A DNA stretch of 64,000 bases from contig NZ_BMSY01000002.1 in assembly GCF_014649395.1 (NCBI RefSeq), positions 744,001 to 808,000 of the forward strand. Reading direction: 5' to 3'. Position numbers and translations under genes: made by a program. The number at the start of each line of letters is the position of its first letter. Positions within the stretch are counted from its first letter, which is position 1. The notes under the pieces are model-generated. The model saw only the letters and a program-made list of their open reading frames with translations. It was not told where the DNA came from and ran no database searches. This document shows, one piece after another, positions 33,809 through 43,542 of the stretch. The stretch is from Streptomyces aureoverticillatus. Its GTDB lineage: Bacteria > Actinomycetota > Actinomycetes > Streptomycetales > Streptomycetaceae.

Positions 33809-34825
33809 ATGCATCACTCCACGTATCCGGGGGCCTCGGCGTTCCGGGCCGTCCTCGTCCGCCGTCGCCGCCGTCTCGGCGTACTCGCGCGCAGCACGCG
33901 GTTTCGGCTGGAGCGGGCCCTTGCCGGGCGGGGCGTCGGGGTGGGCGCGCTGTTGGCGCCGCCCGTGCATCTGTCGCTGCGGGACAGCCGTACGCTCAAC
34001 CTCGCGTTCGCCGCGCCCGAGCCGGACCTGCGGGCCGCCGAGCTGCTGATCAGCCGCGGCCCCCGCCGTTTCCGCGTGCCGCTCGCCGTGGAGCGTGACA
34101 CCGACGGCGGCCCGCTCCTGACGGCTACGGTCACCCTGCGCGACGCCCTCGACGCGACGTACGCGAAACGGGACTCCCCGCGCGCGCCCCGCCTCACCGA
34201 AGGCGTCTGGCGGCTCACCGTCGTGACGAGCGGGGGCGACGGGCGCGTACGTCGGCGGGGGCTCGGCCTGGCCGAGGGGGTCGCCCCGCCTCCGGGGCCC
34301 ACCGCCCCGCACGCGCCGAGCCCCCGCACGGGCACCCTCATGCGCGTCGTGCGGTGTCGCGGTGGGCGGGCCGCCGTGCAGGTCACGTGGTCGCGGCCGC
34401 GTGCGGAGGTGGTGCGGTTCGTGCCGCGCGGGGACGGGATCACGGTGTACGGGCGGGTGGTCGCCGGGACCCGGGAGCGGGACCGGGCGGCGGGCCGGGA
34501 AGCGCTGTCGGCGCGGGCCGTGCGGCGCCGTGACGGCGTCCTCGCGCCGGTGGAACTCGCCTGGGACGGCGACGGGTTCAGCTTCCCGCTGCCGCTGGCC
34601 GCGATGACCGGCGCCGGGCCCGGCCAGTGGGTGTGGGACTTCCACGTCGGTGGGCTGTCGCTCGGGCGCAGGCTGACCGACGTGGCGGATCTGCCGTCCG
34701 CCTACCCGACGCCGTTCCGGCTCGTCGCGCTGCCCGGCGGCCGCCTGGTGCGCGCGCACCCGCACTTCACCTCGTCCGGCGCCTTCGCCGTCACCTGCCT
34801 GGACATCACGAAGGAGACCTCATGA
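33809..34825 (+). CDS. Beta-rich protein of unknown function at the head of the glycopolymer locus
   Basis: This 338-residue protein has a basic N-terminus and two halves rich in beta-strand patterns (VHLSLRDSRTLNLAFA... and VQVTWSRPRAEVVRFV...). Similar beta-rich segments occur in the middle of the 1,161-residue enzyme at 40057 and at the ends of the GT2 enzymes at 45182 and 56022. No catalytic motif, signal peptide or membrane helix is evident. The stop overlaps a short ATG frame just before the next gene, so the two are probably co-transcribed. An accessory or polymer-binding role is possible, by context only. Confidence 0.7.
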   Translation: MHHSTYPGASAFRAVLVRRRRRLGVLARSTRFRLERALAGRGVGVGALLAPPVHLSLRDSRTLNLAFAAPEPDLRAAELLISRGPRRFRVPLAVERDTDGGPLLTATVTLRDALDATYAKRDSPRAPRLTEGVWRLTVVTSGGDGRVRRRGLGLAEGVAPPPGPTAPHAPSPRTGTLMRVVRCRGGRAAVQVTWSRPRAEVVRFVPRGDGITVYGRVVAGTRERDRAAGREALSARAVRRRDGVLAPVELAWDGDGFSFPLPLAAMTGAGPGQWVWDFHVGGLSLGRRLTDVADLPSAYPTPFRLVALPGGRLVRAHPHFTSSGAFAVTCLDITKETS

Positions 34826-34835
34826 AGGAGTCCTC

Positions 34836-37709
34836 TTGAAGATCACGTATCTGCTCGGCTGGGGCGACGAGATGGGCGGCACCGAGCTCGCCACGTACAC
34901 CCAGGCGCTGCACCTCGCCGAGCGGCACGACGTCGAGGTCGTCTCCGTCTTCCGCACCCGGCCCGAGCCGTTCTTCCCGCAGGCCCGCGAGGTCCCCGTG
35001 CGCTATCTGGTCGACCGCACGGTCACGCCGGAGCGGCCGGTGCGGGCGTCCGCGCTCGACGAGGCCGCGTGCCGGACCCTGGCCGCGCTGCCCAGCGAAC
35101 TCGTGGACCCCGCCTGGGAGTCGGCGTTCGACCGGCTCTCCGACGTGGAGCTGACGGCGGCGCTCACCACGCTGGACGCGGACGTCCTGGTCACGACGAC
35201 GCCCGCGCTGCTCGCCGCCGCCGTCGGCCTCGTACCGGCGCGCGTGGTGACCGTCCACCAGGAGCACCGCCCGACCCAGCGCCGCGGCCGCTCCGGTGAG
35301 CCGCTGCTGCTGCACGCGCCGCGCCTGGACGCCCTGGTCACGCTCACCGGGCGGACGCGGGACTGGATCGCGGAGTCCCTGGGCGCGACCGCCCCCGAGC
35401 TGGCCGTGATCCCCAACGCCGTGCCGGACGGATTCCGGCCGCGCGCCGACGGCGAGAGCAAGGTCATCGTCATGGCCGCGCGCCTGACCGGCGAAAAGCG
35501 CGTCGACCACGCCATCCGCGCGTTCGCGCGGCTCGCCGACGCGTACCCGGAGTGGACGCTGCGGATCTTCGGCGGCGGCCACCGCGAGCAGAGCCTGCGC
35601 CGCCTGGTGGACGGCTTCGGCCTTCAGGACCGCGTCGAACTCCTCGGCCCCTGCCAGGACATGGCCGCCGAGTGGGCCAAGGCGGGCCTGTCCCTGATGA
35701 CCGCGGGCCACAACGAGGCGTTCCCGCTGGTGCTCCTGGAGGCGCTCGCGGCGGGGGTTCCCGTGGTCGCGTACGACGTCCTGACGGGCCCGGCGGAGAT
35801 CGTCCGGCACCGCGTCGACGGGCTGCTCGTGCCGCCCGGGGAGATCGACGAACTCGCCGTCGCCATGGGCGAGTTGATGGGTGACGACGAGATGCGGCGG
35901 AGCTGTGCGCGGGCCGCCCGCGAGGGGGTGTACGAGCGGTTCTCCTCGGCCGGGGTGACGGCGCTGTGGGAGGAGCTGTACACCCGGCTCGTGGCGGGGC
36001 GCGACCGGCCGGAGCGGCTCGCCGGGCGGGCGGACCGGGTGGCGCTCGGCGTGGCGTCCGGCGGCTGCGGGTTCCGTCCGACGGCACCGCACACCTTCGA
36101 CGCGGCGGCGAGCGCCGACGAGCGCGCCCGCGAGGACGAGATCATCGCCGCCGCCGACGGCCGGGTGATCCGCTCGGTCGGCCGCCTCGCCGAGTGCCGT
36201 GACGACATGCTCGCGCCGCGCATGGCCGAGTGGAACCTCGAACTCACCGCGGCCGCGCTGGAGTCGCGGCAGGTTCCGTACGTCCTGGTGCGCACCGGCG
36301 GCACAGCCCACACCCTCGCCGTGGACGAGGACGACCGCGACCGGGCCCTCAAGGCCCTCGCGGAGAGCCTGCACGGTGAGCCGGTCTACGCCGAGCTGGT
36401 CAACCCGCGGGACGCGGCACCCGGCGCGGTCCTCGCCGAACGCCTCGACGGCATCGGCGAGTTGGCGGGCGTCAAGGTGTTCAAGCCGGTGACCACGACG
36501 ACGCTGTCGCTGCGGCACGGGGTGCAGCAGGCGTGCACGGTGGCGTTCTGGCGCCGCGTCGGGGACTCCGCGCCCGCCCCGGTGGGCGGCACCCCCACCG
36601 CGCTCCGACTCCCCGGCCGGTCGCGTCGCCGCGCCCCCTTCGGCTCCACCCTCGCCGGCGCCGAGCTCCCCTCGCTCACCCCCACCGCCCGCCTCCGCGT
36701 CGGCGCCCGGGTGTACCCGACCCTCGACGTGTTCACCCAACCCCTCATGACCGACGTCGACTTCCCCGTCGACGCCGTCTACACCTGGGTCGACGACACC
36801 GACCCCGACTGGCGCGCGGCCCGCGCCGCCGCGCAGGCCGCGGCACTCGGCGGCCAGGCCGACGAGCACTCGCCGGACAGCGGCACCGTCCGCTTCCGCA
36901 ACCGCGACGAGCTCCGCTACTCCCTGCGCTCCCTCGCGATGTACGCCCCGTGGGTGCGGCACGTGTACCTGGTCACCGCCGGGCAGGTGCCCGACTGGCT
37001 CGACCGGGACCACCCGGGCCTGACCGTCGTCGACCACCGCGACCTGTTCGCCGACCCCGCCGCCCTGCCGACCTTCAACTCCCACGCCATCGAGACCCAG
37101 CTGCACCGCATCGAGGGTCTGGCGGAGCACTTCCTCTACTTCAACGACGACATGTTCCTGGGCCGCCCGACCACCCCGGACACCTTCTTCCTGGCCTCCG
37201 GCCTGCCCAAGTTCTTCTGGTCGTCGGCGTCCGTTCCCGCGCTGCCGGTGACACCCGAGGACGAGGGCTATCTGGCGGCGGCGAAGAACAACCGCGAGCT
37301 GCTGCGCCGCGACTTCGGCCGGACGGCGACGCACTGCTTCTTCCACGTGCCGTACGCGCTGCGCCGCACCATCCTCGAAGAGCTCACCGAGCGGTACGCG
37401 GACGAGCTGGCGGCGACCGCCCGCGCCCGCTTCCGCGGCCCCACCGACCACTCCCTGGTCTCGTCGCTGCACCAGCACTACGCGTACCTCACCGGCCGCG
37501 CGGTGCCCTCCTCGATCAGTTACGACTTCGTGGACATCGGAAGCCGCGCCGACCACGCCCGCCTCGGCCAGCTCCTCCAGTCGCGGAACAAGACGGCCTT
37601 CTGCATCGGCGAGTCCCCGGACAGCGGCATGTCCGACGAGGAGATGGCCCTGGCGGTGCGGTCGTTCCTGACGGCGTACTTCCCGGTGCGCTCGCCCTAC
37701 GAGCGCTAG
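34836..37709 (+). CDS. GT4 glycosyltransferase fused to Stealth-family sugar-phosphotransferase
   Basis: This 957-residue protein starts at a TTG at 34836 with GGAG 5 bases before it. Residues 1 to about 390 are a GT-B fold GT4 enzyme (GGTELATYTQALHLAE, VIPNAVPDGF, ARLTGEKRVDHAI, NEAFPLVLLEALAAGVPVVA). A linker of about 250 residues with a possible phosphate-sugar binding fold follows. From about 640 the protein has the Stealth conserved regions: VDAVYTWVDDTDPDW (CR1), RFRNRDELRYSLRSL (CR2), ETQLHRI...FLYFNDDMFLG (CR3) and a C-terminal CR4 region. Stealth proteins transfer sugar-1-phosphate to polysaccharides. The fusion suggests a single enzyme that adds a sugar and a phosphosugar to the growing polymer. 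Confidence 0.9.
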   Translation: MKITYLLGWGDEMGGTELATYTQALHLAERHDVEVVSVFRTRPEPFFPQAREVPVRYLVDRTVTPERPVRASALDEAACRTLAALPSELVDPAWESAFDRLSDVELTAALTTLDADVLVTTTPALLAAAVGLVPARVVTVHQEHRPTQRRGRSGEPLLLHAPRLDALVTLTGRTRDWIAESLGATAPELAVIPNAVPDGFRPRADGESKVIVMAARLTGEKRVDHAIRAFARLADAYPEWTLRIFGGGHREQSLRRLVDGFGLQDRVELLGPCQDMAAEWAKAGLSLMTAGHNEAFPLVLLEALAAGVPVVAYDVLTGPAEIVRHRVDGLLVPPGEIDELAVAMGELMGDDEMRRSCARAAREGVYERFSSAGVTALWEELYTRLVAGRDRPERLAGRADRVALGVASGGCGFRPTAPHTFDAAASADERAREDEIIAAADGRVIRSVGRLAECRDDMLAPRMAEWNLELTAAALESRQVPYVLVRTGGTAHTLAVDEDDRDRALKALAESLHGEPVYAELVNPRDAAPGAVLAERLDGIGELAGVKVFKPVTTTTLSLRHGVQQACTVAFWRRVGDSAPAPVGGTPTALRLPGRSRRRAPFGSTLAGAELPSLTPTARLRVGARVYPTLDVFTQPLMTDVDFPVDAVYTWVDDTDPDWRAARAAAQAAALGGQADEHSPDSGTVRFRNRDELRYSLRSLAMYAPWVRHVYLVTAGQVPDWLDRDHPGLTVVDHRDLFADPAALPTFNSHAIETQLHRIEGLAEHFLYFNDDMFLGRPTTPDTFFLASGLPKFFWSSASVPALPVTPEDEGYLAAAKNNRELLRRDFGRTATHCFFHVPYALRRTILEELTERYADELAATARARFRGPTDHSLVSSLHQHYAYLTGRAVPSSISYDFVDIGSRADHARLGQLLQSRNKTAFCIGESPDSGMSDEEMALAVRSFLTAYFPVRSPYER

Positions 37710-37737
37710 TAGCGCTACGAGCGCTACGAGCGCTACG
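37702..37737. repeat. Four 9-bp repeats between two converging genes
   Basis: AGCGCTACG-type units repeat from 37702 to 37737 (the first ends AGT). They start inside the last codons of the Stealth gene and run into the last codon of the converging gene, whose stop is at 37733. The units contain the palindrome AGCGCT. Confidence 0.75.
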
Positions 37738-39877
37738 AGCGGCCGACCGCCGGGTGATCCTCCAGGAACAGCCGCCGCACCACCCGCTCCGCCGCGTCCC
37801 CGTCGTCGTACGGACAGAACCGCTCCCGGAACGCCGCCCGCAGCGCCGTCGTCTCCGCCGTGTCCCAGTCGCCGTCGCGGAACAGCGCGGTCAGTTCGTC
37901 CTCGGACGTCGCGACCGCGCCCGGGGTCTCGCCCGGGCGGCCCGACAGGAGGTCGAAATAGGTGCCGCGGGCGAGGCGGTAGGCCTGCCAGTCGGGGGCG
38001 TAGGTGACGATCGGGCGGTCCAGGCAGGCGTAGTCGAACATCAGCGACGAGTAGTCCGTGACCAGCGCGTCGGCGGCCAGGCACAGGTCCTCCACGCGCG
38101 CGTGGGCGGTGACGTCGATCAGCCGGGGGTGCGCGGCGAGGCCCGCGTCGGCGCCGTAGAAGTAGTGGGCGCGGACCAGGACGACGTACGACGGACCCAG
38201 CGCCGCGGCGAAGCGCTCCAGGTCGAGGCGGGGCAGGAAGCCCTTCTGGTAGTCGCGGTGCGTGGGGGCGTAGAGGAGGACCTTCTGGCCGGGTTCGACC
38301 CCCAGCTCACCGCGGATGCGGGCCACTTCCTCGGGTCCGGTGGTGAAGTACACGTCGTTGCGCGGATAGCCCGCCTCCAGTGCCTGGTACGCCGCCGGGT
38401 ACACGCGCTCCCACACCTCGGTGGAGTGCGGGTTGGCGGAGAGGCTGTAGTCCCACTGGTCGGTGTGGTCCAGGACCTTCTGGAAGCTGATGCCGTGCGT
38501 CCCGGCGGGGTAGCGGCGCTGGTCCAGGCCCATCTTCTTCAGGGGCGTGCCGTGGTGGGTCTGGAGGTAGACCTGGCCGGGGCGTTTGGTGAAGCCGCCG
38601 GGGAAGGACGAGTTGTTGATCAGGTACGTGGCGCGGGCCATCGTCTGCCAGTAGCGCCGTGAGCCCTCGATGACGTACTCGACGCCCGGCGGCACGCGGT
38701 GCTTGTGGCGGCCGGACACGACCCAGACGCCCCGGATGTGCGGGGCCAGCTCGCGCGCCTTCGCGTGGATCGCGGCCGGGTTGCAGCTCACGCCCCGGTT
38801 CCAGTAGGCACCGTAGACGGCGAGCTGCGGGTCGAGGGAGCGGCGCAGGTCGGCGCGGTAGGTGACGCGCATGGCGCGGGCGCGCACCGACTTCTTGCGC
38901 CGGGCCAGGGCGGTGCGCAGCGCCTTCATACGGCCGCCCGCGCGCGCGAGTGCCCGGTACGAGGCGTACGACCCGGCGAGCAGGACGCGCTGACGGTCCG
39001 TCACTGGGCTGTAGCCGGGCGGGCGCTGGGCGCGCAGCATGGCCGCCGCCGCGCGGAAGAACGCGGCGCGGTCGCCGGGTGCGATCCGGCCGGGGTCGTC
39101 GAGGACGGCAAGGAGGTGGTCGACGGCGTACGGGAAGAGCCGGGCCGTCACGTCCGGGCCGGTCACGGCCGGCCCGCCCCCGGTCGGCCCGGCGACGACC
39201 CCGCCCCCGGCGAACAGCTCCTCGTAGCGCCCGATCACCGCGAAGTGCTCCCGCCCCGGCGACTTCGCGAAGCTGCCGCCGCGCCGCTCGCGCCAGCGCA
39301 CGCACGCCCGGTCCAGTGCGCCGATCCGCTCCCCGGCCTCCAGCGTGGCCCGGTGCACCGGCACCACGTCCTCGTACGCCCCCATCGAGAAGGCGAGGCC
39401 CCGCTCGGACCAGAAGGACCTCCGGAAGACGCGGTTCCAGGCGGCGACGGTCACGGCGAGCGGGTCGCCGGTGACGTCCTCGCCGGACGGCCGCCGCACG
39501 GTCTCCCACCAGTCGGTGCGGTCGTGCCCGAAGAGCAGTACGTCCACATCGGGGGTGAGCGCGCCGTCGAGGGCCGCAAGGGCGCCCGGCAGCAGCACGT
39601 CGTCGCCGTCGAGGAACAGCAGCCACTCCCCGGTGGCCCGCTCGGCGCCCGCGTCGCGGGCGGGGCCGACGCCCCGCCGCTCGGTACGCCGGACGAGTTG
39701 CACGCGCAGGTCGCGCTGCGCATACTCCGCCGCGATCGCGGCACAGGCGTCCGGCGAGGCGTCGTCGACGACGATCAGTTCGAGGTCGCCGAAGGACTGG
39801 TCGAGCACGGATTCCAGGCATTCCCGCAGGTACCCCTGGACACGATGGGCGGGCACGACGACTGAGAAGCGCGGCAT
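37733..39877 (-). CDS. GT2 / CDP-glycerol glycerophosphotransferase fusion (TagF type), first
   Basis: This 714-residue protein starts at an ATG at 39877 (GTG at 39883 also possible). Residues 1 to about 250 are a GT2 domain (FSVVVPAHRVQGYLRECLES, IVVDDASPD, LFLDGDDVLL). From about 330 it is a TagF/TarF-like domain that moves glycerol-phosphate from CDP-glycerol: HHGTPLKKMG (about 440), LYAPTHRDY and TDYSSLMFDYACLDRPIV. Such enzymes polymerise or decorate wall teichoic acid. It is the only polymer gene of this set on the minus strand. It converges on the Stealth gene and is divergent from the 1,161-residue enzyme. Confidence 0.93.
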   Translation of the reverse strand: MPRFSVVVPAHRVQGYLRECLESVLDQSFGDLELIVVDDASPDACAAIAAEYAQRDLRVQLVRRTERRGVGPARDAGAERATGEWLLFLDGDDVLLPGALAALDGALTPDVDVLLFGHDRTDWWETVRRPSGEDVTGDPLAVTVAAWNRVFRRSFWSERGLAFSMGAYEDVVPVHRATLEAGERIGALDRACVRWRERRGGSFAKSPGREHFAVIGRYEELFAGGGVVAGPTGGGPAVTGPDVTARLFPYAVDHLLAVLDDPGRIAPGDRAAFFRAAAAMLRAQRPPGYSPVTDRQRVLLAGSYASYRALARAGGRMKALRTALARRKKSVRARAMRVTYRADLRRSLDPQLAVYGAYWNRGVSCNPAAIHAKARELAPHIRGVWVVSGRHKHRVPPGVEYVIEGSRRYWQTMARATYLINNSSFPGGFTKRPGQVYLQTHHGTPLKKMGLDQRRYPAGTHGISFQKVLDHTDQWDYSLSANPHSTEVWERVYPAAYQALEAGYPRNDVYFTTGPEEVARIRGELGVEPGQKVLLYAPTHRDYQKGFLPRLDLERFAAALGPSYVVLVRAHYFYGADAGLAAHPRLIDVTAHARVEDLCLAADALVTDYSSLMFDYACLDRPIVTYAPDWQAYRLARGTYFDLLSGRPGETPGAVATSEDELTALFRDGDWDTAETTALRAAFRERFCPYDDGDAAERVVRRLFLEDHPAVGRS

Positions 39878-40056
39878 GGGCACCGACCGTAGTCACGTGT
39901 ACACGCTCTGTCGAAGACCGCGCCTCACTCGATGGGGTGGTCACGAAACTCGTTGGGGTGAGCGGCGGTAAAGAAGTTGATCGGAACGGGAAAAGGGGTG
40001 AATACGCCCGTACTGGGTTATAACGCCACCCTTACTCCTACGAAAGGCCGGTCGCC

Positions 40057-43000
40057 GTGCAGCCCCGACTCAGCGTCGTCGTGCCCATCTACAACGTCGA
40101 GGAGTTCCTGGAGGAGTGCCTGGAGTCGATCGCCCGGCAGCGCATCGAGGGCGGCGGCGGTCTGGAGGCCGTCCTGGTCGACGACGGCTCCACCGACGCC
40201 AGCACCAGCATCGCCCGCGAGTTCGCCACCCGCGACCCCCGCTTCGTCTACGTCCGCCAGCCCAACGCCGGTCTGAGCGCGGCCCGCAACACCGGTGTGC
40301 GGCACGCGAATCCCGCCGCCGAGTACCTGACGTTCGTGGACAGCGACGACATCGTGCCGCAGGGCGCGTACGCCAAGATGATCGCGAGTCTGGACGCCAG
40401 CGGCTCCGACTTCGCCAGCGGCAACGTGTGGCGCCTCACCGAGCGCGGCCGCTCCCAGGCCTGGCAGTACCAGTGGCTGACCGCGCCGCGCACCGGCACC
40501 CACATCTCCCGTGACCTGGCCCTGCTCGCCGACCGCGTCGCCTGGAACAAGGTGTTCCGGCGCTCCTTCTGGGACCGGCACGGCTTCCTCTTCCCCGAGG
40601 GCAGGCTGTACGAGGACACGCCGGTGATGATCCCGGCGCACTTCCTGGCCTCCTCCGTGGACGTGCTCAAGGACCACGTCTACTACTGGCGGGTCCGCGA
40701 GGGCTCCATCACCCGGCGGCGCACCGACGTCAAGGGCGTGCGCGACCGGATCGCAGCCTGCGCGCACGTCAGCGCCTTCCTCGGCGAGCACGCGCCCGAG
40801 CTGAAGTCCACGTACGACGCCTCCTGCCTGCGCGACGACTTCGTGTACTTCCTGGAGGGGCTGCCGATGGGCGGACCCGAGTACCGGGCGGCGTTCCTCG
40901 CCGACACCGCCGAGTTCCTGCGCACCGCGGACCCGGGAATCCTGCGGCGGCTCCCCGTCGACCTGCGGGTGAAGTGGCATCTGGTGCGCGAGCGGCGCAC
41001 CGGTGAGCTGATCGAGCTGCTCGACCACGAACGGCGGGGCGGCAAGGGCGCGTTCGAGGTGCGCGGCTCGCTGCTCCGGCACGCCGTCCATCCGGGCGTC
41101 GACCGGATCCCCCGCGATCTCACCCGGCTGCGCCGCGGCGAACTGCCCGCGGTGGCCCGCCTGGGCGAGGCGACGTGGGACGCGTACGGGCGGCTGCGGA
41201 TCCGCGGCTACGCCTACGTACGCAACCTGGAGGCGACGCGGCCCGCGGAGTCCGTCAAGGCGGGCCTGCTCAAGTCGGCGCACAGCCGGGGCCGGTTCCG
41301 GCGGGTGCCGACGCGGACCGTGCCCGCGCCCGAGGCCACCGAGCGCTCCGGGCAGCGGCTGCACTGCTACGACCTGTCCGGCTTCGAGATGACGGTCGAC
41401 CCCGAGCAGTTGAAGACCGGGGGCCGGTGGCGGCCCGGCAACTGGCTGCTCGGCGTGCTCGTCGCGGGCCACGGCACGGTCCGGCGCGCGGCCGTGCGCG
41501 CCCAGGACAGCTCCCGCACCCAGTCGCTCGTGCGCGACCTGGGTGACGGGGTGCGCCTCGTGCTCGGCTTCAGCAAGGGACGCCTGGTGCTGCGGGTGCA
41601 GGAGTACGCGGCGCGGGTGGACGGCCACCGCGGGGACGGCGGGGACGTGGTGCTCCTGGGCACGCTGACGGGCGCCGGGGGCCCGGCCGGCGGCGGCCCC
41701 GCCCTGTCGGGGCGGGTGCGCCCCAAGGCCCTGCGCCTCACGTACGCCGGCGTCGAGTTCAGCTACCCGGTCACCGTCGCCGACGACCGCTTCGAGGTGC
41801 GCGTGCGCCTCGCCGACCTGGAGGAGGTGCCGCCCGCCGAGCACCACGCGCCCCGGCAGGTCGAGCCGCCGCACGGTGACCGCTGGCACGCCGTCCTCGA
41901 ACTGGCCGACGGCACGACCGCGCCCCTCGCGGCCGCCCTGGACCTGCCGCCCGGCCGCTACGCCGGCGGCCCCGGCCGGGAGTTGTGCGCCACCGCCGAC
42001 GACCGCGGCAAGCTCGTCGTGGAGCTCACCCGCCGCCCGGTCGCGGACCGCGTCGCGTGGACCGCCGACGACACCCTCGCCGTCGAGGGCAGCGCGGCCG
42101 AGGCGAGCTGGCCGTCGGCGGAGCTCGTGCTGCGGCACAGCGGCCGCGACGACGAGGTGACGGTGCCGGTCGAGCTGTCGGGCGGGCGGTTCCGGGCGGT
42201 GGTGGCGCCCGGGGGCGGGGTGCTGCGGGAGGGGCGGTGGTACGCGTTCCTGCGGGAGGCCGGGCACGGCGGGGCGGGGGTGCCGGTGCGGGTGCTCACG
42301 TCGACGGGGACCGCGCTGCCGGACCACCAGGTGATCCAGGGGCGGGAGTTCGTCGCCGACCGGCGCTTCGGCGACCGGCTGCTGATCGAGGCCGGGTCGG
42401 TGCTCAGACCCGCCGAGCGCGGCGCCTACCGGCGCCACCGGCTGCGCAGCGAGCACTACCCGCGCGAGCGCACCAAGAACCTGCGCGACGCCGTCCTGTA
42501 CTTCGACGGCGACTCGCCGCGCGCCGTCCACGAGGAGCTGGTGCGGCGCGGCACCGACGTCGAGCACCTGTGGGTCACCCACGACCAGCAGACGCGGGTG
42601 CCCGCGGGCGCGCGCGGCGTGGAGGAGCACGGCGCCGAGTGGTACGAGGCGCTGGCGCGCTGCCGCCGCATCGTGACCGCGGGCCACCTGCCGGACTTCT
42701 TCGAGCGCCGCGAGGGCCAGACCGTCGTCCAGACCTGGAACGGCACCCCCCTCAAGCGCATCGGCGCCGACCTCACCGACACCCTGTACGCCGACCACGG
42801 CCACCTCGACCTGCTGCCGCGGCTCTCCGCGCAGTGGAACGTCCTGGTCTCCCCGAACCGCTTCGCCACCCCGCACCTGGGCCGCGCCCTCGGCTACGAG
42901 GGCGAGGTCCTCGAGGCCGGATCGCCGCGCAACGACGTGCTGTTCGCCGACGACCGCCAGAAGGTCTCCGAACGCGTCCGGCGCGAGCTGGGCCTCGCCC

Positions 43001-43542
43001 CGGACAAGCGGATCGTGCTGTACGCGCCCACCTACCGCGACCACCTCGGGTTCGGCGGCGGCCGGTTCCGCTACGACCCCGCGCTCGACCTGCGCGCCGC
43101 CGAGCACGTCCTCGGCGACGACCACGTGCTGCTCGTGCGCAAGCACCCGCTGACCTCCGGCCGCCTCCCGGGCGCCCGCGCCCCCTTCGTCCACGACGTC
43201 AGCGCCCACCCCCGCGCCGCCGAACTCCTCCTGGTCGCCGACGTGTTGATCACCGACTACTCGTCCCTGATGTTCGACTTCGCGCACACCGGCCGCCCGA
43301 TGCTCTTCCACGCGTACGACCTGGAGCACTACCGCGACACCGTGCGCGGCTTCTACCTCGACTTCGAGAACCGCGCGCCGGGCCCGCTGCTCGCCTCCAC
43401 CGGGGAGGTCGTCGACGCCCTGCGCGACCTCGACACCGTCGCGGCCCGGCACGCCGACGCGTACGCGGCGTTCCGCGAGGCCTACTGCGACCTCGACGAC
43501 GGACGGGCGGCGGCGCGGGTCGCGGACAGGCTGATGCGATGA
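40057..43542 (+). CDS. GT2 / beta-rich / glycerophosphotransferase trifunctional protein, second
   Basis: This 1,161-residue protein starts at a GTG at 40057 with GAAAGG upstream. The GT2 domain (1 to about 300) has LSVVVPIYNVEEFLEECLES, VLVDDGSTDAS and TFVDSDDIVP. The middle (about 330-780) is beta-rich with several strands like VLRHSGRDDEVTVPVELSG, probably carbohydrate-binding or trimerising modules as in large TarS-like enzymes. The C-terminal part (about 790-1150) is a TagF-type domain with QTWNGTPLKRIG (about 888), YAPTYRDH (about 988) and ITDYSSLMFDF (about 1064). The next gene overlaps its stop. It probably extends the polymer with sugar and glycerol-phosphate units. Confidence 0.93.
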   Translation: MQPRLSVVVPIYNVEEFLEECLESIARQRIEGGGGLEAVLVDDGSTDASTSIAREFATRDPRFVYVRQPNAGLSAARNTGVRHANPAAEYLTFVDSDDIVPQGAYAKMIASLDASGSDFASGNVWRLTERGRSQAWQYQWLTAPRTGTHISRDLALLADRVAWNKVFRRSFWDRHGFLFPEGRLYEDTPVMIPAHFLASSVDVLKDHVYYWRVREGSITRRRTDVKGVRDRIAACAHVSAFLGEHAPELKSTYDASCLRDDFVYFLEGLPMGGPEYRAAFLADTAEFLRTADPGILRRLPVDLRVKWHLVRERRTGELIELLDHERRGGKGAFEVRGSLLRHAVHPGVDRIPRDLTRLRRGELPAVARLGEATWDAYGRLRIRGYAYVRNLEATRPAESVKAGLLKSAHSRGRFRRVPTRTVPAPEATERSGQRLHCYDLSGFEMTVDPEQLKTGGRWRPGNWLLGVLVAGHGTVRRAAVRAQDSSRTQSLVRDLGDGVRLVLGFSKGRLVLRVQEYAARVDGHRGDGGDVVLLGTLTGAGGPAGGGPALSGRVRPKALRLTYAGVEFSYPVTVADDRFEVRVRLADLEEVPPAEHHAPRQVEPPHGDRWHAVLELADGTTAPLAAALDLPPGRYAGGPGRELCATADDRGKLVVELTRRPVADRVAWTADDTLAVEGSAAEASWPSAELVLRHSGRDDEVTVPVELSGGRFRAVVAPGGGVLREGRWYAFLREAGHGGAGVPVRVLTSTGTALPDHQVIQGREFVADRRFGDRLLIEAGSVLRPAERGAYRRHRLRSEHYPRERTKNLRDAVLYFDGDSPRAVHEELVRRGTDVEHLWVTHDQQTRVPAGARGVEEHGAEWYEALARCRRIVTAGHLPDFFERREGQTVVQTWNGTPLKRIGADLTDTLYADHGHLDLLPRLSAQWNVLVSPNRFATPHLGRALGYEGEVLEAGSPRNDVLFADDRQKVSERVRRELGLAPDKRIVLYAPTYRDHLGFGGGRFRYDPALDLRAAEHVLGDDHVLLVRKHPLTSGRLPGARAPFVHDVSAHPRAAELLLVADVLITDYSSLMFDFAHTGRPMLFHAYDLEHYRDTVRGFYLDFENRAPGPLLASTGEVVDALRDLDTVAARHADAYAAFREAYCDLDDGRAAARVADRLMR

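Noticed and set aside
34806..38084. A very long minus-strand open frame (over 1,000 codons) opposite the Stealth fusion
   Set aside because: Its sequence is Arg/Gly/Val-rich without domains, and the plus strand has clear enzymes in the same place. High GC content makes such frames.
40018..43452. A minus-strand open frame of more than 1,100 codons
   Set aside because: Shadow of the GT2/glycerophosphotransferase gene on the plus strand; no domain or ribosome site was seen.
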